Notes under the pieces: generated by a model
What the model saw: only the letters and a program-made list of their open reading frames with translations
Database searches by the model: none
Told to the model about the DNA's origin: nothing
In this document: positions 55,335-63,904 of the stretch, in pieces
Numbering within the stretch: position 1 is the stretch's first letter
Layout of the letters: the number at the start of each line of letters is the position of its first letter
Source of the DNA: Comamonadaceae bacterium
GTDB taxonomy: Bacteria > Pseudomonadota > Gammaproteobacteria > Burkholderiales > Burkholderiaceae_C
Assembly (NCBI GenBank): GCA_947372865.1
Contig: CANBVJ010000005.1
Coordinates: forward strand, 31,455-95,454
DNA: 64,000 nucleotides
Reading direction: 5' to 3'
Position numbers and translations under genes: made by a program

Positions 55335-57281
55335 ATGCAAACGACTTTTCCGCAACTTTTATTGCAACACGCCAGCCAGCGGCCTACGGCGGCGGCCATG
55401 CGTGAAAAGGAATACGGCATTTGGCAGACCCTGACATGGGCTGATCTGGCGGTGATGGTGGAGCAACTCGCCGGTGGTCTGCACCAGGCTGGGCTACGCC
55501 AGGGCGACCACATGATCGTGGTGGGCGCCAACCGCCCCCGCCTGTATGCCACCATGCTGGCGGTGCAATCGCTGGGCGGTATTCCCGTGCCCCTGTACCA
55601 AGACGCGGCCGCTGCCGAATGCGTGTTCCCCATCGTCAACGCCGAAGTGCGCTTTGCCTTTGCCGAAGACCAAGAGCAGGTGGACAAGCTGCTGGAAGTG
55701 CAAGAAAGCGCGCCCCAACTGGCCCATATTTATTTTGATGATCCGCGCGGCCTGCGCAACTACGCAGCGCCCGGTCTGCATTCCATGGACCAGTTGCAGG
55801 AAGACGGCGCAGCCTTTGCCGCCGCGCACCCCGCTTTTTTTCTTGACGCCGTGGCCGCCACCCGGCCTAGCGACGTGGGCGCCATGTTTTTTACCTCAGG
55901 TACCACGGGCAACCCCAAAGGCGTGGTGCACACGCACGACTCCTTGCTCAACCGCGCCCGCGCTGGCGCCGACTTCGACCACCTGACCAGCGCCGAGGAA
56001 GTGCTGGCCTACATGCCGGTGGCCTGGATCGGGCAAAACATCTTCAGCTATTCCCAGTGGCTGAGCTGCGGCTACGTGGTGAACTGCCCCGAGTCCGCCG
56101 CCACCGCCACCATCGACCTGAAGGAAATCGGCCCAACCTATTACTTTGCGCCACCGCGCGTGTTTGAAGGCCTGCTGACCAGCGTCATGATCCGCATGGA
56201 AGACGCGTCTGCCCTCAAGCGCAAGATGTTTGAGGCCTGCATGGCAGTGGCCAAACGGGTGGGGCCGGACCTGATGGACGGAAAGTCTGTCGGTTTGTGG
56301 AGCCGCGCGCTCTATGCCTTGGGCAATGTGCTGGTCTACGGCCCCTTGCGCAACAACCTGGGCTTTAGCCGGGTGCGCGTGGCCTATACCGCGGGCGAAG
56401 CCATTGGGCCGGACCTGTTTAGCTTTTACCGCTCAATTGGCATCAACCTCAAGCAGTTGTATGGCTCCACCGAAACCGCCGTGTTCGTCTGTTTGCAGCC
56501 CGACCACGAGGCTCGCGCCGACACGGTGGGTGTGCCCTGCGCTGGAGTAGAGATCAAGGTGGCGGACAACGGCGAGATCTTGGTCAAGTCGCCCGGTTTG
56601 CTGCGCGAATACTACAAAAACCCGGCCGCCACGGCCGAAGTGCTAACGGCCGACGGCTGGTACCACACCAGCGACGCCGGTTTTATTGACGCCCATGGCC
56701 ACCTCAAAATCATCGACCGCGTGAAAGACGTGGGGCGCGTCAAGGGCGGCGCTTTTGACGGCGCGCTGTTTGCGCCCAAGTACGTAGAAAACAAGCTCAA
56801 GTTCTTCCCGCAAATCAAGGAAGTGGTGGCCTATGGCGACGGCCGCGACCGGGTGTGCGTGTTGATCAACATCGACTTTGACGCCGTGGGCAACTGGGCT
56901 GAGCGCCGCAACCTGCCTTACGCCGGCTACACCGACCTGGCGCAAAAGCCCGAGGTCTACCAGTTGATCAAGGAATGTGTGGAACAAGTCAACGCCGACC
57001 TGAGCCAGGACACGCTGCTCGCGGGCAGCCAGGTGAGCCGGTTCTTGGTGCTGCACAAGGAACTTGACGCCGACGACGGCGAACTCACCCGAACCAACAA
57101 GGTGCGCCGGGGCTTTATTGCCGAAAAATACCAGGCGCTGATCGACGCCCTGTACCAAGGCAAGACCCAGCAGTTCATTGAAACCCAGGTCAAGTTTGAA
57201 GATGGCCGTACCGGCAGCGTCAGCGCCACCCTGCGCATTGACGATGCCAAAACCTTTGCCCCTGTGAAAGCCGCAGCATGA
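55335..57281 (+). CDS. AMP-dependent acyl-CoA synthetase (long-chain type)
   Basis: Activates a carboxylic acid to its CoA thioester through an acyl-adenylate; 648 residues, the long-chain/FadD15-like architecture. Motifs: P-loop FFTSGTTGNPKGVVHTHDSL near residue 190, the adenine motif LKQLYGSTETAVFVCLQPDHEA, DGWYHTSDAGFIDAHGHLKIIDRVKDV hinge, and FAPKYVENKLKFFPQIKEVVAYGDGRDRVCVLINID. AAGGAT precedes ATG. It overlaps livG by 4 nt, so ligase and importer are cotranscribed. Substrate chain type is inferred only broadly (fatty or aromatic acid). Confidence 0.92.
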   Translation: MQTTFPQLLLQHASQRPTAAAMREKEYGIWQTLTWADLAVMVEQLAGGLHQAGLRQGDHMIVVGANRPRLYATMLAVQSLGGIPVPLYQDAAAAECVFPIVNAEVRFAFAEDQEQVDKLLEVQESAPQLAHIYFDDPRGLRNYAAPGLHSMDQLQEDGAAFAAAHPAFFLDAVAATRPSDVGAMFFTSGTTGNPKGVVHTHDSLLNRARAGADFDHLTSAEEVLAYMPVAWIGQNIFSYSQWLSCGYVVNCPESAATATIDLKEIGPTYYFAPPRVFEGLLTSVMIRMEDASALKRKMFEACMAVAKRVGPDLMDGKSVGLWSRALYALGNVLVYGPLRNNLGFSRVRVAYTAGEAIGPDLFSFYRSIGINLKQLYGSTETAVFVCLQPDHEARADTVGVPCAGVEIKVADNGEILVKSPGLLREYYKNPAATAEVLTADGWYHTSDAGFIDAHGHLKIIDRVKDVGRVKGGAFDGALFAPKYVENKLKFFPQIKEVVAYGDGRDRVCVLINIDFDAVGNWAERRNLPYAGYTDLAQKPEVYQLIKECVEQVNADLSQDTLLAGSQVSRFLVLHKELDADDGELTRTNKVRRGFIAEKYQALIDALYQGKTQQFIETQVKFEDGRTGSVSATLRIDDAKTFAPVKAAA

Positions 57282-58102
57282 CATCCAGCAACACGCCCCC
57301 GGCGGACATGGCGGCCCCCGGCGCCAAAAAGATTGGCGACGTCATTTTGGACGTCAAGAACATTTCGCTGAGTTTTGGCGGCGTCAAGGCGCTGACCGAT
57401 ATTTCGTTCAACGTGCGTGAACACGAAATCCGCGCCATCATTGGGCCCAACGGCGCAGGCAAGAGCTCCATGCTCAATTGCATCAACGGCGTCTACACGC
57501 CCCAGCATGGCACGATCTCCTTTCGCGGCCAGACTTTTGACCATATGGACAGCCACCAGGTGGCGGTCATGGGCATCGGACGCACTTTCCAGAATCTAGC
57601 GCTGTTCAAGGGCATGAGCGTGCTCGACAACATCATGTCCGGGCGCAACCTCAAGATCAAAAGCAACATCCTGATGCAGGCGCTGCGCATTGGCCCGGCC
57701 GAGCGTGAAGAAACCATGCACCGCGAGGCGGTCGAACGCATCATCGACTTTCTGGAAATCCAGGCCTACCGCAAGACGCCCGTGGGCCAGTTGCCCTACG
57801 GCCTGCAAAAGCGCGTGGACCTCGGGCGCGCCCTTGCCATGGAGCCGCAGGTGCTGCTGCTGGACGAACCCATGGCTGGCATGAACGTGGAAGAAAAGCA
57901 GGACATGTGCCGCTTTGTGCTCGACGTGAACGACGAATTCGGAACCACCGTGGTGCTGATCGAGCACGACATGGGCGTGGTGATGGACATTTCTGACCGC
58001 GTGGTGGTGCTGGACTACGGCAAAAAAATTGGCGACGGCACGCCCGACGAAGTGCGCAACAACGAAGACGTGATCAGTGCCTATCTCGGCACGTCACACT
58101 GA
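57278..58102 (+). CDS. livG: HAAT (branched-chain amino acid type) ABC importer ATPase, LivG-like
   Basis: 274 residues: Walker A GPNGAGKS, Q-loop GIGRTFQNLALF, signature LPYGLQKRVDLGRAL (LivG-type PYG variant of LSGGQ), Walker B VLLLDEPMAGMN and switch VLIEHDMGVV. An N-terminal extension of about 20 residues (SSNTPPADMAAPGAKKIGD) precedes the domain. The start overlaps the ligase stop (ATGA). It is separated from the permease gene by 99 nt that contain a repeat. The symbol denotes family, not leucine specificity. Confidence 0.93.
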   Translation: MTSSNTPPADMAAPGAKKIGDVILDVKNISLSFGGVKALTDISFNVREHEIRAIIGPNGAGKSSMLNCINGVYTPQHGTISFRGQTFDHMDSHQVAVMGIGRTFQNLALFKGMSVLDNIMSGRNLKIKSNILMQALRIGPAEREETMHREAVERIIDFLEIQAYRKTPVGQLPYGLQKRVDLGRALAMEPQVLLLDEPMAGMNVEEKQDMCRFVLDVNDEFGTTVVLIEHDMGVVMDISDRVVVLDYGKKIGDGTPDEVRNNEDVISAYLGTSH

Positions 58103-58109
58103 TATGGCC

Positions 58110-58185
58110 CCCACGCTTTTCACTTCGTGTAATGCGCTGCCCCCCAAGGGGGCCCAGTCGCCTTGGGGCGGCCCGGCGGCGACTG
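58110..58185. repeat. GC-rich intergenic repeat element inside the liv-type operon
   Basis: The 99-nt gap between livG and livH carries CCCCCC-AA-GGGGG and a longer stem CAGTCGCC...GGCGACTG (58155-58162 and 58178-58185) around TTGGGGCGGCCCGG. I recall this CCTTGGGGCGGCCCGGCGGCGA-type motif as a common dispersed repeat in Comamonadaceae genomes, but only one copy is in this window and no search was run. Confidence 0.55.
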
Positions 58186-58201
58186 AATAAGGAACTTGAA
58201 C

Positions 58202-59131
58202 ATGGCATTTTTTCTTGAAACTCTGCTCGGCGGCCTGATGGCCGGCATGCTGTATTCGCTGGTTGCGCTGGGCTTTGTGCTGATTTACAAGGCCTCGGGC
58301 GTATTCAACTTTGCCCAAGGCGCCATGGTGCTGTTTGCGGCGCTGGCCATGGCCCGCTTGGCGGAATGGATTCCTGCTGTGCTGGGGATCTCGGACCCGG
58401 TGCTGGCCAATCTGCTGGCCTTTATTGGCGCCGGAATCGTGATGTTTGCCGTGGCCTGGGTGATTGAGCGCCTGGTGCTGCGCCATCTGGTCAACCAGGA
58501 GGGCACCACCTTGCTGATGGCCACCCTGGGTATCGCCTATTTCCTGGAAGGACTGGGGCAATCGCTGTTTGGCAGCAACATCTACAAGATCGACATCGGC
58601 ATGCCCAAAGACCCGATGATGATTCTGGAAAAAACCTTTGACGGCGGCATTCTGATCAACAAGGAAGACCTGTACGCCGCCCTGATTGCAGCGGCACTGG
58701 TGGCCTTGCTCAGCCTGTTTTTTCAAAAAACCGCCACCGGCCGCGCCCTGCGCGCTGTGGCTGACGACCACCAGGCGGCGCAAAGCATTGGCATTCCCTT
58801 GAACCGCATCTGGGTGATCGTGTGGTGCGTGGCGGGTGTGGTGGCGCTGGTGGCCGGAATGATCTGGGGCAGCAAGCTCGGTGTTCAGTTTTCCTTGACC
58901 ACCGTAGCGTTGCGCGCCTTGCCAGTTGTGATTTTGGGTGGTCTGACTTCGGTGCCAGGCGCCATTGTGGGCGGCCTGATCATTGGTGTAGGCGAAAAGC
59001 TCTCTGAGGTTTATATCGGGCCCATGGTGGGCGGCGGTATCGAGATCTGGTTTGCGTATGTGCTCGCCTTGGGCTTCCTGCTGATCCGTCCCCAGGGACT
59101 GTTCGGCGAAAAGATCATTGACCGCGTTTGA
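58202..59131 (+). CDS. livH: HAAT ABC importer permease, LivH-like
   Basis: 309-residue inner-membrane permease with about eight hydrophobic segments: FFLETLLGGLMAGMLYSLVALGFVLIYKASGVFNFAQGAMVLFAALA is the LivH N-terminal block, and LPVVILGGLTSVPGAIVGGLIIGVGE the conserved cytoplasmic loop. The insert FGSNIYKIDIGMPKDPMMILEKTFDGGIL is typical of the organic-acid subgroup. The start at ATG 58202 has AAGGAA about 8 nt upstream and was preferred to a TTG two codons earlier. Confidence 0.93.
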   Translation: MAFFLETLLGGLMAGMLYSLVALGFVLIYKASGVFNFAQGAMVLFAALAMARLAEWIPAVLGISDPVLANLLAFIGAGIVMFAVAWVIERLVLRHLVNQEGTTLLMATLGIAYFLEGLGQSLFGSNIYKIDIGMPKDPMMILEKTFDGGILINKEDLYAALIAAALVALLSLFFQKTATGRALRAVADDHQAAQSIGIPLNRIWVIVWCVAGVVALVAGMIWGSKLGVQFSLTTVALRALPVVILGGLTSVPGAIVGGLIIGVGEKLSEVYIGPMVGGGIEIWFAYVLALGFLLIRPQGLFGEKIIDRV

Positions 59132-59140
59132 GGATAAAAA

Positions 59141-60217
59141 ATGTTTTACAGAGAAAACGGGCAATTCAAGACCACTTACCGGGCGGACCAACAGATTCTG
59201 CCCATCGCGCAAGACCGCGCGGCCCTGTTTGCGGTGCTGGCTATTGCCTTTGCAGTGGTGCCGGCGGTGGCCAGCGAATACTGGCTGACCAACATTCTGA
59301 TTCCTTTCTTGATTTTTTCGCTGGCGGCCATTGGCGTGAATATTTTGGTGGGTTATTGCGGCCAAATCTCGCTGGGCTCGGGCGCGTTCATGGCGGTGGG
59401 CGCGTACAGCGCATTCAACTTCTTTGTCCGTATTGAGGGCATGCCGCTGGTCGTGGCCTTGGTTTTGGGCGGCGTCTGTGCCATGCTGTTTGGCATCTTG
59501 TTTGGGCTGCCCAGCCTGCGCGTCAAAGGGCTGTACCTGGCGGTGGCCACGCTGGCCGCCCAGTTTTTTGCCGACTGGATGTTCTTGCGCATTCAATGGT
59601 TCACCAACTACTCCACTTCGGGCTCGGTGTCGGTGTCCAATTTGCAGGTGTTCGGCGTAGCGCTGGACACGCCGCTGGCCAAGTACCTGTTTTGCCTGGT
59701 CATGCTGGCGGTGATTGCCTTGCTGGCCAAAAACCTGGTGCGCGGCGCGGTAGGCCGTGAATGGATGGCCATTCGCGACATGGACGTGGCGGCGGCCGTG
59801 ATCGGGATTCGGCCCATGTTTGCCAAGCTCAGTGCGTTTGCGGTTAGCTCTTTTATTGTGGGTGTGGCCGGTGCTTTGTGGGCTTTTATTTACCTGGGCG
59901 CCTGGGAGCCGGCGGCGTTCTCGGTGGACCAGTCCTTCAAGCTCCTGTTCATGGTGATCATCGGTGGCATGGGCTCCATCATGGGCAGCTTCTTTGGCGC
60001 CGCGTTCATCGTGTTGCTGCCGATTTTTCTGAGCCAGTTTCTGCCAGTGGCTGCTGGCCTGGTCGGTGTTGACGTTTCCACGGCGGGCATGTCGCACGCC
60101 GAGTTGATGGTCTTTGGCGGGCTGATCGTCTGGTTCCTGATTGTGGAACCGCACGGCCTGGCCAAGCTCTGGTCGGTGGCCAAGCAAAAGCTGCGCCTTT
60201 GGCCTTTCCCCCATTGA
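59141..60217 (+). CDS. livM: HAAT ABC importer permease, LivM-like
   Basis: 358-residue permease partner of LivH. Family blocks: FLIFSLAAIGVNILVGYCGQISLGSGAFMAVGAYSAFNFF, LYLAVATLAAQFFADWMF, GREWMAIRDMDVAAAVIGIRPMFAKLSAFAVSSFIVGVAGALWAF and LFMVIIGGMGSIMGSFFGAAFIVLLPIFLSQFL. It starts 9 nt after livH. The fused ATPase domain seen in some LivM proteins is absent. Confidence 0.94.
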   Translation: MFYRENGQFKTTYRADQQILPIAQDRAALFAVLAIAFAVVPAVASEYWLTNILIPFLIFSLAAIGVNILVGYCGQISLGSGAFMAVGAYSAFNFFVRIEGMPLVVALVLGGVCAMLFGILFGLPSLRVKGLYLAVATLAAQFFADWMFLRIQWFTNYSTSGSVSVSNLQVFGVALDTPLAKYLFCLVMLAVIALLAKNLVRGAVGREWMAIRDMDVAAAVIGIRPMFAKLSAFAVSSFIVGVAGALWAFIYLGAWEPAAFSVDQSFKLLFMVIIGGMGSIMGSFFGAAFIVLLPIFLSQFLPVAAGLVGVDVSTAGMSHAELMVFGGLIVWFLIVEPHGLAKLWSVAKQKLRLWPFPH

Positions 60218-60265
60218 ATGTTTGATTTTTCCCCGCGCTTCCATATTAATTAACAGGAGAAACCC

Positions 60266-61600
60266 ATGAAGCTTCGTAAATTCGCGCTGTCCAGTGTGCT
60301 GGCCGCCGTTGGCGCCTCCGCCCTGATGGCCGGCGGCGCCCTGGCCCAAAACAAGGAACAGTACATTCCCGTGCTGTCCTACCGTACCGGCCCCTACGCG
60401 CCCAACGGCATTCCGATTGCCAATGGCACCATGGACTATTACAAGCTGGTCAATGCGCGCGGCGGCGTCAATGGCGTCAAGATCTTGTTTGAAGAATGCG
60501 AAACCGGCTACGACACCGCGCGCAGCGTGGAATGCTACGAACGCCTGAAGGGCAAAAATGGCGGTGCGTCTGTCATCCAGCCCTGGTCTACCGGCGCCAC
60601 TTTTGCCATTACCGAAAAAGCCCCCGGCGACAAAATCCCAATCGTGACCCTGGGCTATGGCCGCAGCGAGAGCGCGGACGGCACCGTCTTCAAATGGAAC
60701 TTTCCCCTGGCCGGCAACTACTGGGTGGCCGGTGACGTGATCATCCAGGCCATCGGCAAGCGCGAAGGCGGCCTGGACAAGCTCAAGGGCAAGAAGATCG
60801 CCTTGGTCTACCACGACAGCCCGTTTGGCAAAGAGTCTCTGCCGATTTTGCAAGAGCGTGCCCGCGACCATGGCTTTGAGCTGCAACTCTTGCCCGTGAC
60901 CGCGCCCGGCGTGGAACAAAAAGCCACCTGGCTGCAAGTGCGCCAATCACGCCCCGACTACACGATTCTGTGGGGCTTTGGCGTGATGAATTCCACCGCG
61001 CTCAAAGAAGCGCAAGCCACCGGCTACCCTCGTGAAAAAATGTACGGCGTGTGGTGGTCGGGTGCCGAGCCTGATGTGCAAGATGTGGGCGAAGGCGCCA
61101 AGGGCTATAACTCGGTGGTGCTGCAAAGCAGCGCTGACTTCAACGCCAAAGTGACGAAGGAAGCCTTGGCCACCCTGCACGCCAAGGGCCAGGGCACCGG
61201 ACCGAAGGAAGAAGTCGGCCAGGTGTTGTACCTGCGTGGCGCCATGAGCGCGATGCTCACCGTCGAAGGCATCCGCGCGGCCCAAGAGCGTTTTGGCAAA
61301 GGCAAGGTCATGACCGGCGAACAAGTGCGCTGGGGCCTGGAAAACCTGAACCTCACCCAACCCAAGCTTGACGCTTTGGGCTTCGGCGGCGTGTTGCGCC
61401 CCATCAGCACCTCGTGCGCTGACCATATGGGTGCCTCCTGGGCACGTATCCATACCTGGGACGGCAAGGGCTGGAAGATCACCTCCGACTGGATGCAGGG
61501 CGATGAGCAAATCATCAAACCCATGGTCAAGGCACAAGCGGCCAAATACGCCGCCGACAAGAAGCTGACACCGCGCACCCCGGCGGATTGCCAGTCTTAA
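60266..61600 (+). CDS. HAAT ABC importer periplasmic binding protein
   Basis: Type-1 periplasmic binding protein of 444 residues, longer than LivJ/LivK (about 345 mature) and typical of aromatic or organic-acid HAAT systems. Signal peptide MKLRKFALSSVLAAVGASALMAGGALAQ. Mature blocks: YIPVLSYRTGPYAPNGIPIANGTMDYYKLVNARGGVNGVKILFEECETGYDTARSVECYERLKG, KKIALVYHDSPFGKESLPILQERARDHGFELQLLPV and YGVWWSGAEPDVQDVGEGAKGYNSV. AGGAGAAA precedes ATG. The ligand is unknown. Confidence 0.92.
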   Translation: MKLRKFALSSVLAAVGASALMAGGALAQNKEQYIPVLSYRTGPYAPNGIPIANGTMDYYKLVNARGGVNGVKILFEECETGYDTARSVECYERLKGKNGGASVIQPWSTGATFAITEKAPGDKIPIVTLGYGRSESADGTVFKWNFPLAGNYWVAGDVIIQAIGKREGGLDKLKGKKIALVYHDSPFGKESLPILQERARDHGFELQLLPVTAPGVEQKATWLQVRQSRPDYTILWGFGVMNSTALKEAQATGYPREKMYGVWWSGAEPDVQDVGEGAKGYNSVVLQSSADFNAKVTKEALATLHAKGQGTGPKEEVGQVLYLRGAMSAMLTVEGIRAAQERFGKGKVMTGEQVRWGLENLNLTQPKLDALGFGGVLRPISTSCADHMGASWARIHTWDGKGWKITSDWMQGDEQIIKPMVKAQAAKYAADKKLTPRTPADCQS

Positions 61601-61612
61601 TCTGACGGCTTT

Positions 61613-61672
61613 GGTGGCTCTGCGGAGCCGCCAATCCTCAGGGCCTGCGGCTGCGCCGGCTTTGAGGATTGG
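61613..61672 (+). promoter_or_regulatory. Tandem stem-loops between the binding-protein gene and livF
   Basis: GGTGGCTC-TGCG-GAGCCGCC is followed by CCAATCCTCA...TGAGGATTGG (61631-61640 and 61663-61672; 22-nt GC-rich loop). No T-tract, so likely message stabilisation or partial attenuation after the binding-protein gene. Confidence 0.5.
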
Positions 61673-61686
61673 TGAAGGCAAAAAAT

Positions 61687-62496
61687 ATGGACGCTCAAAA
61701 AATAGTACTCAACGTCAATGGCATTGAAGTCATTTACAACCACGTCATCCTGGTGCTCAAGGGGGTTTCCCTGCAAGTGCCCGAGGGCGGCATTGTGGCC
61801 ATCTTGGGCGGCAACGGCGCGGGCAAAACAACGACGCTGCGCGCCATCAGCAATTTGCTGGCGGGCGAGCGCGGCGCGGTGACCAAGGGCAGCATCGAAC
61901 TGCGCGGCGAACGCATCGAGAACCTGTCGCCCGCCGACTTGGTGCAGCGCGGCGTGGTCCAGGTGATGGAGGGGCGTCACTGCTTTGCCCACCTGACCAT
62001 CGAAGAAAACCTGCTGACGGGCGGCTACACCCGCAAAAACAAGGCCGAAGTGGACGCGAATCTGGAAAAGGTCTACACCTATTTCCCACGCTTGAAGACC
62101 CGGCGCGCCAGCCAGGCTGCCTATACCTCGGGCGGCGAACAGCAGATGTGCGCTATTGGCCGCGCGCTGATGGCCAACCCCAGCATGGTGCTGCTCGACG
62201 AGCCGTCCATGGGCCTGGCGCCACAAATCGTGGAGGAGGTGTTCGAGATCGTCAAAGACCTCAACGCCAAGGAAAAAGTCACGTTCTTGCTGGCTGAGCA
62301 AAACACCAACATGGCGCTGCGCTATGCCGACTACGGCTACATCATGGAGTCTGGCCGGGTGGTGATGGACGGCGCGGCCAGCGACCTGGCGAGCAACGAA
62401 GACGTCAAGGAGTTCTACCTGGGCGTGGGCGGCGGCGAGCGCAAGAGTTTCAAAGACGTCAAAAGCTACAAACGGCGCAAGCGCTGGCTGGCATAA
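61687..62496 (+). CDS. livF: HAAT ABC importer ATPase, LivF-like
   Basis: 269 residues: Walker A GGNGAGKT, Q-loop VQVMEGRHCFAHLTIEENL, signature YTSGGEQQMCAIGRAL, Walker B MVLLDEPSMGLAP, switch LLAEQNTNMAL. The C-terminal tail GGGERKSFKDVKSYKRRKRWLA is longer and more basic than in LivF. The start was set at MDAQKIVLN; the ORF-track start six codons earlier is a GTG. It pairs with LivG; the PaaK-like gene follows after 17 nt. Confidence 0.93.
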   Translation: MDAQKIVLNVNGIEVIYNHVILVLKGVSLQVPEGGIVAILGGNGAGKTTTLRAISNLLAGERGAVTKGSIELRGERIENLSPADLVQRGVVQVMEGRHCFAHLTIEENLLTGGYTRKNKAEVDANLEKVYTYFPRLKTRRASQAAYTSGGEQQMCAIGRALMANPSMVLLDEPSMGLAPQIVEEVFEIVKDLNAKEKVTFLLAEQNTNMALRYADYGYIMESGRVVMDGAASDLASNEDVKEFYLGVGGGERKSFKDVKSYKRRKRWLA

Positions 62497-62513
62497 ACCC
62501 CAAAGGAAATCGC

Positions 62514-63767
62514 ATGTCAGACCATTACGACGCGCTGGAACACCGCGCCCCGGCCGCGCGCGAGGCCGCCTTGCTGGCCGCTTTGCCCGCGCACATTGCC
62601 CACGCCAAGGCACAGGCCCCGGCGTTTGCGCAGTCGCTGGCGCAGATTGACGCTGCTGCCATCACCACGCGGGAAGCCTTGGCCACGCTGCCAGTGATTC
62701 GCAAACACGCTTTGTTGGCACAGCAAAAAGCCGCCCGCGCTGCTGGCGGCAACGTGTTTGGCGGCTTTAGCGCGCTGGGTTTTGGCGCGTCCATGCCACG
62801 TGTCTTTGCCAGCCCCGGCACGATTTACGAGCCGGAAGGGCGGGGCGCTGACTACTGGCGCATGGCGCGGGCCATGTTTGCCGCCGGTTTTCGCGGTGGC
62901 GAGCTGATCCACAACTGTTTTAGTTACCACTTCACGCCTGCGGGCTCCATGATGGAAACCGGCGCCCACGCGCTGGGTTGTACCGTGTTTGCCGGTGGCA
63001 CCGGCCAGACCGAGCAACAGGTCAGCGCCATGGCCGAGCTGCAGCCGGCCGGCTACATCGGCACCCCCAGTTTTTTGAAAATCATCCTGGAAAAAGCCCT
63101 GGAACTCGGAATTCCAGTGCCCAGCCTTCGCAAGGCACTGGTCTCGGGCGAGGCCTTCCCCCCGTCCCTGCGCGACTGGATGACGGCCCACGGCGTGGAC
63201 GCCTACCAGTGCTACGCCACAGCCGATGTGGGACTGATCGCGTATGAGACCGCCGCCCGCCAAGGCCTGGTCGTGGACGAAGGCGTGATTCTGGAGATCG
63301 TGCGCCCCGGCACCGGCGACCCGGTGGCCGTAGGCGAGGTGGGCGAAGTGGTGGTGACCACGCTGAACCCGGCTTATCCCTTGATTCGCTTTGGCACTGG
63401 CGACTTGTCGGCGGTATTGGCTGGACCCTGCCCTACGGGGCGCAGCAATGTGCGCATCAAAGGCTGGATGGGCCGCGCGGACCAGACCACCAAGATTCGT
63501 GGCATGTTTGTGCACCCCGAGCAGGTGGACCAGATCGCCAAGCGCTTTCCTGAAGTGCTGCGCGCGCGCCTGGTGGTTAGCGGCGCCATGGCCCAAGACG
63601 TAATGACCCTCAAGGTGGAAAGCGCGTCTGGCGCCGACGGTCTGGCCGACCGCCTGGCTGAAGCCGTGCGCGACGTGACCAAGCTGCGCGCGGCGGTGGA
63701 ACTGGGCGCCCCGGGCAGCCTGCCCAACGACGGTAAGGTGATTGAGGACGCGCGCAGCTACCAGTGA
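62514..63767 (+). CDS. Phenylacetate-CoA ligase family protein with altered P-loop
   Basis: 417 residues, related to PaaK (about 437). Preserved: HYDALEHRAPAAREAALLAALPAHIAHAKAQAPAFAQSL N-terminus, YIGTPSFLKIILEKALELG, ALVSGEAFPPSLRDWMTAHGVDAYQCYATADVGLIAYET, and the C-terminal hinge GRADQTTKIRGMFVHPEQVDQIAKRFPEVLRARLVV. The ATP P-loop expected as SSGTTGKPT reads FASPGTIYEPEG, so canonical adenylation is doubtful or uses a variant loop. It lies 17 nt after livF as the last gene of the cluster. Substrate unknown; aromatic acid is the family expectation. Confidence 0.88.
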   Translation: MSDHYDALEHRAPAAREAALLAALPAHIAHAKAQAPAFAQSLAQIDAAAITTREALATLPVIRKHALLAQQKAARAAGGNVFGGFSALGFGASMPRVFASPGTIYEPEGRGADYWRMARAMFAAGFRGGELIHNCFSYHFTPAGSMMETGAHALGCTVFAGGTGQTEQQVSAMAELQPAGYIGTPSFLKIILEKALELGIPVPSLRKALVSGEAFPPSLRDWMTAHGVDAYQCYATADVGLIAYETAARQGLVVDEGVILEIVRPGTGDPVAVGEVGEVVVTTLNPAYPLIRFGTGDLSAVLAGPCPTGRSNVRIKGWMGRADQTTKIRGMFVHPEQVDQIAKRFPEVLRARLVVSGAMAQDVMTLKVESASGADGLADRLAEAVRDVTKLRAAVELGAPGSLPNDGKVIEDARSYQ

Positions 63768-63904
63768 CGTGCGCTGCAGGGGCCGCCCTCGCGCTTTATT
63801 GTGCTGCGGCGCGGAATAATTTTGCCGATGATCCGGGTAATTGCGCGCAGAGGCCGTGGTCCTAATCGCGCTAGACTGTGCTTTTATTGTTTTGGAGTTT
63901 TTTG

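Noticed and set aside
58094-60946. 950-codon open frame on the minus strand opposite livH, livM and the binding-protein gene
   Set aside because: Histidine/glutamine-rich shadow of three strongly recognisable genes; it arises from GC-rich codon bias and has no family features.
63768-63904. Promoter for the Bug/TctC gene (GCTAGACTGTG)
   Set aside because: The -10-like box has no -35 at a usable spacing, so it was mentioned only in the gene entry.
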